9,249 nt of DNA, taken from Mailhella sp. GTDB lineage: Bacteria > Desulfobacterota > Desulfovibrionia > Desulfovibrionales > Desulfovibrionaceae. The position numbers were made by a program, and so were the translations under genes. The stretch is taken from NCBI GenBank assembly GCA_017522745.1, contig JAFWYI010000214.1, forward strand, positions 1-9,249, given 5' to 3'. This document shows, piece by piece, positions 1 through 8,687 of the stretch; within the stretch, counting starts at the first letter, position 1, and the number at the start of each line of letters is the position of its first letter. The notes beneath the pieces were generated by a model that had not been told where the DNA came from, made no database searches, and worked only from the letters and a program-made list of their open reading frames with translations.

Positions 1-3373
<3,373 letters not shown>

Positions 3374-3382
3374 GAAGAGAGA

Positions 3383-3405
3383 GTGGGGGAGATAATCTCC
3401 CCCAC
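3383..3405 (+). terminator. G/C hairpin immediately after rpoC (first half of a bipartite element)
   Basis: A perfect 10-bp stem (GTGGGGGAGA with TCTCCCCCAC) and a 3-nt TAA loop begin 10 nt after the rpoC stop codon. The stem is followed by ACCCC rather than a T tract, so it is not a textbook intrinsic terminator on its own. The same design occurs in inverted orientation behind cydB at 3651-3675. It may protect or trim the 3' end, or act together with the hairpin at 3418-3467. Confidence 0.6.
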
Positions 3406-3417
3406 ACCCCTATAATT

Positions 3418-3474
3418 CAGAAGGCGCCTCTGCCCCGAACTTGCGTTCGGAACAGAGGCGCCTTCTGTGTTATG
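3418..3474 (+). terminator. Long hairpin, probable rpoC transcription terminator
   Basis: A perfect 15-bp stem pairs 3418-3432 (CAGAAGGCGCCTCTG) with 3453-3467. Above it are a 2x2 internal loop (CC/AA) and a 6-bp apical stem CCGAAC/GTTCGG closed by TTGC. The 3' flank reads CCTTCTGTGTT, which is T-rich but broken. The location after rpoC and the stem strength support termination of the rpoC transcript. The weak T tract lowers certainty. Confidence 0.65.
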
Positions 3475-3592
3475 TGCGGAGTGGTTTGATTGGTAGAGGG
3501 ATACGGTAATGAATGTGAAGATGACGTTTAAAGTTCTCGGTATGCCTTGTGATCGCTTACCGTAGCAGAAGGTTTTCTTACAGGCCCAACAC
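3475..3592. other. Spacer between the two convergent terminator elements
   Basis: These 118 bp hold no convincing gene. The only structure seen is an 8-bp inverted repeat, TACGGTAA (3502-3509) and TTACCGTA (3557-3564), 47 bp apart. An 18-codon open frame starts at the ATG at 3509 and has a GAGGG about 8 nt upstream. It resembles nothing I recognise and is not called as a gene. Confidence 0.4.
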
Positions 3593-3638
3593 ATAAGGCC
3601 GCATATATCCGAACTTGTTCGGATATATGCGGCCTTAT
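3593..3638 (-). terminator. Long perfect hairpin, probable cydB/cyd operon terminator
   Basis: A 22-bp perfect inverted repeat pairs 3593-3614 with 3617-3638 (stem ATAAGGCCGCATATATCCGAAC), leaving only 2 nt at the apex. In practice this is about 21 bp with a 4-nt loop. Read on the minus strand it lies downstream of cydB and is followed by ATGTGTT, a weak T-rich tail. The apical CCGAAC/GTTCGG is the same as in the rpoC hairpin at 3418-3467. Because it is symmetric it may also stop transcription from the rpoC side. Confidence 0.65.
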
Positions 3639-3650
3639 AAATCGAGGGGG

Positions 3651-3675
3651 TGTGGGGGAAATCATTTCCCCCACA
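3651..3675 (-). terminator. G/C hairpin after cydB (first half of the inverted bipartite element)
   Basis: TGTGGGGGAAA pairs with TTTCCCCCACA around a 3-nt loop. On the minus strand it begins 11 nt after the cydB stop codon and runs into CACACCCC, exactly like the hairpin behind rpoC. It lacks a T tract on its 3' side in the cydB direction. Confidence 0.55.
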
Positions 3676-3686
3676 AAAATCCCATC

Positions 3687-4709
3687 TTAGTAAGCGTGGC
3701 TGTCGTTGTTGATGGCTTCTTCGGTCACCTTGTGGCGGAAGGTCCAGAACACCCAGGCCTGGTAGACGAGGACCACGGGCACGGCGGCGAGGGTGACGCC
3801 GAGCATGATCTTCAGGGTCAGGGGGCTGGAAGCGCCGTTGAAGATGGTCACGCTGTAAGCCGGGTCGATGCTGGACAGGATGATGCCGGGGTACATACCG
3901 AACACGCCGAAGAAGGTCAGACCGAGGATGAACACGGCGCTGCCGACGAAGGCGCCCAGCGTGCTGCTGCCGAGGGCGAGGCGGGTAGCGAGCAGACCCA
4001 CCACGGCGAGGGTCAGGAAGGACCAGACCACGGGGTGCTGCGCGATACGTTCGTACATATCGGTATAGACGCCGCTCAGGGCGAGGAAAACCAGCACCAT
4101 GGCGAGAAGCAGGGGCCAGATGATACGAGCAGCCTTGAGGGCGCGGGCCTGCAGTTCACCTTCGGACTTGAGTTCCAGCCACAGAGCGCCGTGGTAGCAG
4201 AACATAAGGACGAAGAGGACGCCGCCGGCGAGGCCGTAGGGATTCAGCAGCATGAAGAGGTTGCCGTGATACACGCCGTTCTGGTCGATGGGGATACCCA
4301 TGAACAGGTTGGCAAAGGCCACGCCGAGCAGCAGGGCGGGAGCGAAGCTGCCAAGGAAGAGACCGAGATCGCACACAGCCTTCCACTTGGGGTTCTCGAT
4401 CTTGTTGCGGAATTCGAGAGCCACAGCGCGGAAGATGAGGCAGAAGAGCAGGATGAGCAGAGGAGCGTACAGTGCGCTGAACAGCACGGCGTAGGCGTTG
4501 GGGAACGCGGCGAAGGTCACGCCACCGGCGGTGATGAGCCACACTTCGTTGCCGTCCCAGAACGGGCCCTGCGCGTTGAAGATGATGCGGCGATCCATAT
4601 CGCTCTTGGAGATGGCAGGCATCAGGGTGCCCATGCCGAGGTCGAAGCCGTCAAGGATGAAATAGACGGCCCAGAGCAGCGTCCAGAGGAAGAACCAGAT
4701 AGTTTCCAT
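3687..4709 (-). CDS. cydB: Cytochrome bd quinol oxidase subunit II (CydB)
   Basis: This is the integral-membrane partner of CydA in cytochrome bd, which oxidises quinol and reduces oxygen to water with high affinity. The protein has 340 residues, somewhat shorter than the E. coli subunit. It opens METIWFFLWTLLWAVYFILDGFDLG, with the family DGFDLG motif at residues 20-25. The conserved GPFWDGNEVW block is at about 49-57, followed by LITAGG. Hydrophobic segments alternate through to residue 325, consistent with 8-9 membrane helices, and the tail is hydrophilic. The start lies 2 nt after the cydA stop (TAA-CT-ATG), with a GAGGAGG ribosome site inside the end of cydA, so the two are translationally linked. 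No cydX-like small gene follows. Two hairpins lie just downstream. No defects are visible. Confidence 0.97.
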   Translation of the reverse strand: METIWFFLWTLLWAVYFILDGFDLGMGTLMPAISKSDMDRRIIFNAQGPFWDGNEVWLITAGGVTFAAFPNAYAVLFSALYAPLLILLFCLIFRAVALEFRNKIENPKWKAVCDLGLFLGSFAPALLLGVAFANLFMGIPIDQNGVYHGNLFMLLNPYGLAGGVLFVLMFCYHGALWLELKSEGELQARALKAARIIWPLLLAMVLVFLALSGVYTDMYERIAQHPVVWSFLTLAVVGLLATRLALGSSTLGAFVGSAVFILGLTFFGVFGMYPGIILSSIDPAYSVTIFNGASSPLTLKIMLGVTLAAVPVVLVYQAWVFWTFRHKVTEEAINNDSHAY

Positions 4710-4711
4710 AG

Positions 4712-6034
4712 TTACGCCTCCTCAGCGGGGTTGGCGGGTTCAGGGCCTTTCCGGGCGAACTTGCGGAGCAGCCAGATGTCGAGGACGCCCAGCAGCGTGT
4801 AGATGCCGAGGAAGGCGAGGAAGGAGAACAGCACGGATTCCGCGGGGACCGGGGAAACAGCGTCAGAGGTACGCATGAGGTTGTATACGATCCAGGGCTG
4901 ACGGCCGACTTCGGCCACGGTCCAGCCGGCCATGATGACGACATACGGAACAGGGATCATCCAGGGCAGGATCTTGGAGAGATACTTGTCGGATGCGATG
5001 TCCTTGCGGCGCCACCAGGCCCAGGCAGCCACGAAGATGAACAGGCCGCCCATAGCCACCATGAAACGGAAGGTCAGGAAGGTGGGAAGCACCGGCGGGA
5101 TATCTTCCTTCGGGAAGTCGGAGAGCCCCTTGACTTCGGCATTGGCATCGCCAAAAGCGATCCAGCTCATCATGCCGGGGATGGGCAGAGCTTCGATAGC
5201 GTTGCGGCCTTCTTCCTGATCGGGCCACACGAACACGTACATGGGAGCGTTCTTCTGGGTGGTCCAGTGGGATTCCATGGCCGCCATCTTGGCAGGCTGG
5301 AGCTTGGCCACGTTCATGCCCTGATGATGGCCGGCAACGGCCACGAGCAGAGCCATGATGAGGGTGAAGGGAGCGGCGATCTTCACAGCCTTGGTGAAGA
5401 GGGAGACTTCGTTCTTGCGGGCGAGGTGCCATGCGGCAACGCCGAGCACGAAGAAGCCGCCGAGCATCCAGGCAGAGGAAACGGTGTGGAAATATTCGCC
5501 CCAGGCATAGGGGTTGGTGAGAACGGCGAAGAAGTCGTCGAGTTCGGCGCGGCCGTTGCGCATCACGTAGCCCACGGGGTTCTGCATGAAACCGTTGGCA
5601 AGGATGATCCACAGGGCGGAGATATTGCCCGCAATGGCCACCATCCAGATGGCGAAGCAGTGCATCTTCTTGCTTACGCGTTCCCAGCCGAAGGCCCACA
5701 CGGCGATGAAGGTAGATTCAAGGAAGAATGCCACAGTAGCTTCGATAGCCAGCAGTGAGCCGAAAATGTCGCCCACGAAGGCGGAGTAGCGCGACCAGTT
5801 GGTGCCGAACTGGAATTCCAGGGTGATACCGGTCACCACGCCCAGAACGAAGTTGATGAGGAAGAGTTTTCCCCAGAATTTGACCATGCGCTTGTACTCT
5901 TCGTTGCCCGTGCGGACATACATCGTTTCCATGATGGCCAGCAGGACGGAAAGGCCCAGCGTGAGCGGTACGAAAACGAAGTGGAAGAAGACGGTCATGG
6001 CAAACTGAAGGCGTGAAAGGAGTACGAGATCCAT
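4712..6034 (-). CDS. cydA: Cytochrome bd quinol oxidase subunit I (CydA), short Q-loop type
   Basis: This subunit carries the hemes and the quinol site of cytochrome bd. It has 440 residues, against about 520 in E. coli, because the long C-terminal part of the Q-loop is missing. Heme-linked residues can be matched to E. coli from memory: His18 (FFHF), Glu98 (LAIEA), Glu106 (FFLES), His183 (YFHT) and Met325 (FRFMV). The quinol-site pair Lys249/Glu254 lies in PAKMAAMESHW, and GRQPW is at 377-381. The motif order and the start MDLVLLSRLQFAMTVFFHF are typical. GGAGC lies just upstream of the ATG. The 131-nt gap to roo contains the roo terminator and a possible promoter (6114-6142). In anaerobes this oxidase removes oxygen at the membrane, which fits its place behind roo. 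Confidence 0.97.
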   Translation of the reverse strand: MDLVLLSRLQFAMTVFFHFVFVPLTLGLSVLLAIMETMYVRTGNEEYKRMVKFWGKLFLINFVLGVVTGITLEFQFGTNWSRYSAFVGDIFGSLLAIEATVAFFLESTFIAVWAFGWERVSKKMHCFAIWMVAIAGNISALWIILANGFMQNPVGYVMRNGRAELDDFFAVLTNPYAWGEYFHTVSSAWMLGGFFVLGVAAWHLARKNEVSLFTKAVKIAAPFTLIMALLVAVAGHHQGMNVAKLQPAKMAAMESHWTTQKNAPMYVFVWPDQEEGRNAIEALPIPGMMSWIAFGDANAEVKGLSDFPKEDIPPVLPTFLTFRFMVAMGGLFIFVAAWAWWRRKDIASDKYLSKILPWMIPVPYVVIMAGWTVAEVGRQPWIVYNLMRTSDAVSPVPAESVLFSFLAFLGIYTLLGVLDIWLLRKFARKGPEPANPAEEA

Positions 6035-6092
6035 AGTTTGCTCCTTTGAAAGTTATCGGGCGGAAGGTGCCCACCGTAGTCCATTCCTCGGT

Positions 6093-6140
6093 AGAAAAGA
6101 CCAGTCACGCTCTAGGATAGAGATAGCTTCGTGACTGGTC
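6093..6140 (-). terminator. Intrinsic terminator of the roo transcript
   Basis: On the minus strand GACCAGTCACG (6140-6130) pairs perfectly with CGTGACTGGTC (6109-6099) and is followed by TTTTCT (6098-6093). A small inner hairpin (CTCTA/TAGAG) sits in the 20-nt loop. It starts 25 nt after the roo stop codon. This is a good Rho-independent terminator, though readthrough into cydAB remains possible. Confidence 0.85.
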
Positions 6141-6142
6141 AA
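6114..6142 (-). promoter_or_regulatory. Possible sigma70 promoter for cydAB overlapping the roo terminator
   Basis: On the minus strand TTGACC (6142-6137) and TATCCT (6119-6114) are separated by 17 nt. The -35 matches the consensus at 5 of 6 positions and the -10 at 4 of 6. Transcription would start near 6107, leaving a leader of roughly 70 nt before cydA. The overlap with the hairpin may be coincidence, so confidence is modest. Confidence 0.4.
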
Positions 6143-6165
6143 TCAATTACAGGTTGTGATGGGCA

Positions 6166-7374
6166 TCAGCCCGCACATTTTTCCTTCAGGGCACGGGCAA
6201 CGGTCACGCCGAGTTCATGCGCCTTGGCAAGATCTTCTTCCTGCGGGTTGAAATAGCACTTGAGAGGTTCGGCAACCACGTCCACCTTCATTTCGGCAAG
6301 GGCGTCGGCCATCATCTTGGGAGATTCGCCGGACCAGCCGTAGGTACCGAAGGCCGCACCCACGAGGTTCTGCGGACGCAGGCCCTTGATGTGGGCGATG
6401 CAGGCCATCATGTGGACCATGGGCATGTTGTTGCGGGTGGGGGAGCCGAGGATGAGGGCACCGGCATCGGCGAGAGCGGTGGTCACTTCGCTGGGATGGG
6501 TGTTCTGCAGATTGTACAGGGTGTAGGGAACGTCTTCATCGGCAAGGCCGTCAGCCACGGCTTCGGCGAGTTTGGCGGTTCCGCCCCACATGCTGTCGTA
6601 AGCGATGACAGCGCGGCAGACGGGCTTCTGTTCAGCCAGTTCCTTGTAGGTGTTGATGATGAAGGCCACGTCTTCGGGGGTACGGAAGATGAGACCGTGG
6701 TCAGGAGCGATGACGTCGATCTGGATGCCGAGGTCGGCGACGCGCTTGAGAGTCTTGAGGACCTGAGGAGAGTAGGGCAGAACGATGTTGTAGTAATAGC
6801 CCTTGGTGGCGTTCAGGATGGTCTTGTGGTCGGTTTCATCGGCAAAGCGGAAGGAGCTGGCGATGTTCTGGCCGAAGGCGTCGTTGCTGATGAGGACCTT
6901 GTCTTCTTCGATGTAGGAGACCATGCTGTCAGGCCAGTGGAGCATGCGGGTCTCAAGGAAGGTGATGTTGCGCTTGCCGATATTGATGCGGTCGCCGTCC
7001 TTCACGATCTCGATAGGCCAGCCAGTGGTGTCGTAAATGTTGGTCATGGACTTATAGCCCATGGGCGAGCAGAAGATCTTTTCGGGCTTGCAGAGGGCCA
7101 CCATGCGGGGCAGGGCGCCGGAATGGTCCTGTTCCAGATGGTTGCATACGATGTAGTCGATCTTCTGAGGTTCGATGATCTCGGAGATGCGCTTCACCAG
7201 AGTGCCGTATTCATGCACGTTCACGGTATCGAAAAGCACATTCTTTTCATCGCAGACCAGATAGGCATTATAGGTGCTGCCTTCGGGGGAGCGGCTGTAG
7301 TGGTGGAAGTTGCGGATGTCGAAATCGACAGCACCAACCCAGTAAATATCTTTTTTGATTTCAACAGGCTTCAT
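6166..7374 (-). CDS. roo: Rubredoxin:oxygen oxidoreductase (flavodiiron protein A type)
   Basis: This cytoplasmic flavodiiron enzyme takes electrons from rubredoxin and reduces oxygen to water. Many family members also reduce nitric oxide. It has 402 residues, the same length as D. gigas ROO. The N-terminal beta-lactamase-like domain (about 1-250) carries the complete diiron ligand set: His79, Glu81, Asp83 and His84 in HLEQDH, His146, Asp165 and His226. The C-terminal flavodoxin domain (about 254-398) shows the FMN phosphate loop YDSMWGGTAKLA at 259-270, then SPTRNN and GTYGWSG. No rubredoxin domain is fused, which fits the separate rubredoxin gene upstream. GAGGG lies just before the ATG. 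The 81-nt gap to that gene holds a terminator, so roo may be made at a lower or regulated level. No residues look damaged. Confidence 0.97.
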   Translation of the reverse strand: MKPVEIKKDIYWVGAVDFDIRNFHHYSRSPEGSTYNAYLVCDEKNVLFDTVNVHEYGTLVKRISEIIEPQKIDYIVCNHLEQDHSGALPRMVALCKPEKIFCSPMGYKSMTNIYDTTGWPIEIVKDGDRINIGKRNITFLETRMLHWPDSMVSYIEEDKVLISNDAFGQNIASSFRFADETDHKTILNATKGYYYNIVLPYSPQVLKTLKRVADLGIQIDVIAPDHGLIFRTPEDVAFIINTYKELAEQKPVCRAVIAYDSMWGGTAKLAEAVADGLADEDVPYTLYNLQNTHPSEVTTALADAGALILGSPTRNNMPMVHMMACIAHIKGLRPQNLVGAAFGTYGWSGESPKMMADALAEMKVDVVAEPLKCYFNPQEEDLAKAHELGVTVARALKEKCAG

Positions 7375-7407
7375 GATTCCCTCGTATTGTTCATGAGTCT
7401 GACAGTA

Positions 7408-7442
7408 AATAAAAAAGGCGAGAACCTGTAGAGGCTCCCGCC
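7408..7442 (-). terminator. Intrinsic terminator/attenuator between rub and roo
   Basis: On the minus strand GGCGGGAGCCT pairs with AGGTTCTCGCC (11 pairs, two of them G-U) around a CTAC loop at 7442-7417. TTTTTTATTT follows directly. This is the best-formed intrinsic terminator in the window and lies inside what would otherwise be one operon. Confidence 0.85.
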
Positions 7443-7455
7443 GTTATTCCAATAC

Positions 7456-7614
7456 TTAGGCGGCTTCGAATTCATCCTTGCCAGCACCGCAGACGGGGCA
7501 GACGAAATCTTCAGGGAGGTCTTCGAAAGAGGTGCCGGGTGCGATGCCGTTATCGGGGTCACCGACGGAAGGATCATATTCCCAACCACAAACGTTGCAT
7601 ACGTACTTGCTCAT
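7456..7614 (-). CDS. rub: Rubredoxin, single domain, type I
   Basis: This small one-iron electron carrier is expected to feed ROO, encoded next. The protein has 52 residues, the usual rubredoxin length. Two Cys pairs bind iron: C-N-V-C-G near the N-terminus and C-P-V-C-G near the C-terminus. The expected aromatic residues lie between them, with an acidic surface ([18 protein letters not shown]). I chose the ATG at 7614 over an in-frame ATG at 7647. It has AGGAG 6 nt upstream, gives the canonical MSKYVC start, and avoids overlapping the preceding gene, whose stop is 16 nt away. The protein is nearly identical to the first domain of the two-domain rubredoxin at 7838-8215, and the DNA is about 85% identical by hand count, indicating duplication within the operon. 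Confidence 0.96.
   Translation of the reverse strand: MSKYVCNVCGWEYDPSVGDPDNGIAPGTSFEDLPEDFVCPVCGAGKDEFEAA
7462..7614 (-). repeat. Direct repeat copy A (type I rubredoxin module)
   Basis: This 153-bp stretch aligns without gaps to 8063-8215, with about 22 mismatches by hand count. The end of the module coding for the second Cys pair is the most similar, with only about 3 differences in 75 bp. The mismatches elsewhere are mostly silent. The copies lie about 600 bp apart in the same orientation. Confidence 0.85.
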
Positions 7615-7630
7615 TGTATTCTCCTGGTGC

Positions 7631-7819
7631 TTATCTATGGAGTCCATCCATAGTTATGTGTTTCACTCTGTCACGTTCTTCCGCGCGCTTGCCGTTGTTG
7701 AAGAGGTCGAGCGTGCCGACCAGATAACCGGTGATGCGGCGGATCCGTTCGAATCGGACCCCGGTCCCCGTCAAGACTTCATCGGTGCGGACTTCGGGAG
7801 CGGTCTTGAAGAGAGTCAT
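7631..7819 (-). CDS. Small NrdD C-terminus-like protein with a glycyl-radical-site motif
   Basis: This is a 62-residue protein with no cysteine, no signal peptide and no membrane segment. Residues 25-54 resemble the extreme C-terminus of anaerobic (class III) ribonucleotide reductase NrdD. RRITGYL (27-33), FNNGK (40-44) and RVKH (51-54) match, in order and spacing, RRVCGYL, FNAGK and RVKH of E. coli NrdD as I remember it. In NrdD the Gly of that GYL motif (Gly31 here) carries the oxygen-sensitive glycyl radical. Everything else in NrdD is absent: the catalytic barrel, the ATP cone and the zinc cysteines. A strong AGGAGG precedes the ATG. The gene sits 17-18 nt after one rubredoxin and 16 nt before the next, so it looks expressed and maintained rather than decayed. 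Function is unknown. A repair subunit for oxygen-cleaved NrdD, by analogy with YfiD/GrcA, is inference. Confidence 0.8.
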   Translation of the reverse strand: MTLFKTAPEVRTDEVLTGTGVRFERIRRITGYLVGTLDLFNNGKRAEERDRVKHITMDGLHR

Positions 7820-7837
7820 GAGGCCTCCTGCCCGGCA

Positions 7838-8215
7838 TCAGCCGAGCTTCTTGAACATTTTCTTGCCAGCACCGCAGACGGGGCAATGCCAGTCTTCGGG
7901 CAGGTCTGCAAAGGAAGTGCCTGCGGGGATCTTGCCCTTGCGGTCGCCCTTATCGGGGCGGTAGATGTAGCCGCAGTTGCTTACCTGACACTGATACATG
8001 GCCGAGGGGTCGTTATCCTCGGGGGCTTCAGCCGGGGCATCGGCAGGGGAGACCTCGCCGGAGGCTTCGAATTCATCCTTGCCTGCGCCGCAGACGGGGC
8101 AGACGAAATCTTCAGGGAGATCTTCGAAAGCGGTACCGGGAGCGATGCCGTTATCGGGATCGCCTGCGGCGGGATCGTATTCCCAGCCGCAGACATTGCA
8201 GATGTGCTTCTTCAT
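7838..8215 (-). CDS. Two-domain rubredoxin (type I C-x2-C plus type II C-x4-C)
   Basis: This is a 125-residue electron carrier with two complete iron sites. Domain 1 (residues 1-51) has Cys6, Cys9, Cys39 and Cys42 and nearly duplicates the single rubredoxin downstream. A linker rich in Ala, Pro, Asp and Glu (52-72) follows. Domain 2 (73-125) has Cys76 and Cys81, spaced C-x4-C, then Cys111 and Cys114. The C-x4-C spacing marks the rarer type II rubredoxins known from Desulfovibrio. Domain 1 is strongly acidic, while domain 2 is lysine-rich and ends KKMFKKLG. The start codon overlaps the dfx stop (TAATG), so translation is probably coupled to dfx. Likely partners are desulfoferrodoxin and ROO, but which domain serves which is not visible. 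Frame and all eight cysteines are intact. Confidence 0.93.
   Translation of the reverse strand: MKKHICNVCGWEYDPAAGDPDNGIAPGTAFEDLPEDFVCPVCGAGKDEFEASGEVSPADAPAEAPEDNDPSAMYQCQVSNCGYIYRPDKGDRKGKIPAGTSFADLPEDWHCPVCGAGKKMFKKLG
8063..8215 (-). repeat. Direct repeat copy B (domain 1 of the two-domain rubredoxin)
   Basis: This is the partner of the repeat at 7462-7614, in the same strand and frame, about 85% identical over 153 bp by hand count. Recombination between the copies would remove domain 2 and the NrdD-like gene and leave one intact single rubredoxin. Confidence 0.85.
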
Positions 8216-8595
8216 TAGGCTTCAGCCTTCCACAGACCGTGGAGGTTGCAGAATTCACGGGCGGTGACCTTGTCGGCCTTCACGCAGAATTCGGCCACGG
8301 GGGCTTCGCCGGGGTTCAGGAACTTCTTGTAGGAGATGCCGTCGGCGATGAGTTCGATCCATTCAATCCAGTGTTCTTCGGTCATGGGATGGTCTACGGA
8401 GCCCACGCTGACCTTGTAACCGTTCTCAGTCTTTTCGATGACCGGAACGTGCTTTTCACTGGCACCGTCGGTCTGGCCTTCGCGGAGGAGCTTCATGGGT
8501 TCGCCGCAGCAGATGAGGGGGGCTTTGCCGCCGTGGAGGACTTCAACGATGTTACCGCAGTGGGCGCATTTGTAAACTTCGAGTCTGGAAGGCAT
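8215..8595 (-). CDS. dfx: Desulfoferrodoxin (two-iron superoxide reductase)
   Basis: This enzyme reduces superoxide to hydrogen peroxide using rubredoxin electrons, without making oxygen. It is usually cytoplasmic. The gene is also called rbo or sor. The protein has 126 residues. The desulforedoxin-like N-terminal domain has Cys10, Cys13, Cys29 and Cys30 for center I. The catalytic center II ligands are His49, His69, His75, Cys116 and His119, with the conserved Glu47-Lys48 pair in EKHVP, HPM and CNLHGLW. These positions agree with the Desulfovibrio enzymes as I recall them. AGGAG lies 7-8 nt before the ATG. It is the first gene of the minus-strand cluster, with a sigma70-type promoter at 8660-8687 and a 1-nt overlap with the next rubredoxin gene. 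This dfx-rubredoxin linkage is classic for sulfate reducers. Confidence 0.97.
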   Translation of the reverse strand: MPSRLEVYKCAHCGNIVEVLHGGKAPLICCGEPMKLLREGQTDGASEKHVPVIEKTENGYKVSVGSVDHPMTEEHWIEWIELIADGISYKKFLNPGEAPVAEFCVKADKVTAREFCNLHGLWKAEA

Positions 8596-8642
8596 GGTAT
8601 ATCTCCTGATGGTTTGGCGTGTTGTTTTTGGTGTCGTTCATT

Positions 8643-8657
8643 GCTGAACTGTTGAGC
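8643..8657. promoter_or_regulatory. Candidate operator palindrome at the dfx transcription start
   Basis: The sequence GCTGAACTGTTGAGC has the symmetric form GCTnAACnGTTnAGC, with 12 of 14 off-centre positions matched. Its centre (8650) falls 3-4 nt past the predicted start site of the dfx promoter, a usual place for a repressor. I do not recognise the motif as PerR, Rex or Fur type. Confidence 0.35.
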
Positions 8658-8659
8658 TG

Positions 8660-8687
8660 ATAGTAACTATTCCTGATAAGAAGTCAA
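8660..8687 (-). promoter_or_regulatory. Sigma70-type promoter for the dfx-rubredoxin cluster
   Basis: On the minus strand TTGACT (8687-8682) and TACTAT (8665-8660) are separated by 16 nt. The -35 matches at 5 of 6 positions and the -10 at 4 of 6. The predicted start near 8653 gives a leader of about 57 nt before the dfx ATG. No sigma54 -24/-12 element was found on this strand. Confidence 0.6.

Noticed and set aside
3615..4802. A 395-codon open frame on the plus strand opposite cydB
   Set aside because: It begins in the hairpin region and is an antisense shadow of cydB. Its composition (His, Glu, Gly, Gln) is an artefact of reading hydrophobic codons backwards.
5267..5758. A 163-codon plus-strand open frame opposite cydA
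   Set aside because: It is antisense to conserved cydA sequence, with no family resemblance or start signal.
6217..7431. A 404-codon open frame on the plus strand opposite roo
   Set aside because: It is exactly antisense to a fully recognisable roo and is rich in His, Gly and Val as expected from reversed GC-rich codons. It has no recognisable motif and no ribosome site.
7456..7647. A longer rubredoxin starting at the in-frame ATG at 7647
   Set aside because: The extra 11 residues are not rubredoxin-like and would overlap the preceding gene. The ATG at 7614 has a good AGGAG and the canonical N-terminus.
7631..7819. The NrdD-like gene as a degraded pseudogene of full-length NrdD
   Set aside because: It has its own strong ribosome site, tight operon spacing, an intact frame and well-kept motif residues, and no upstream NrdD remnants lie in the adjacent sequence.
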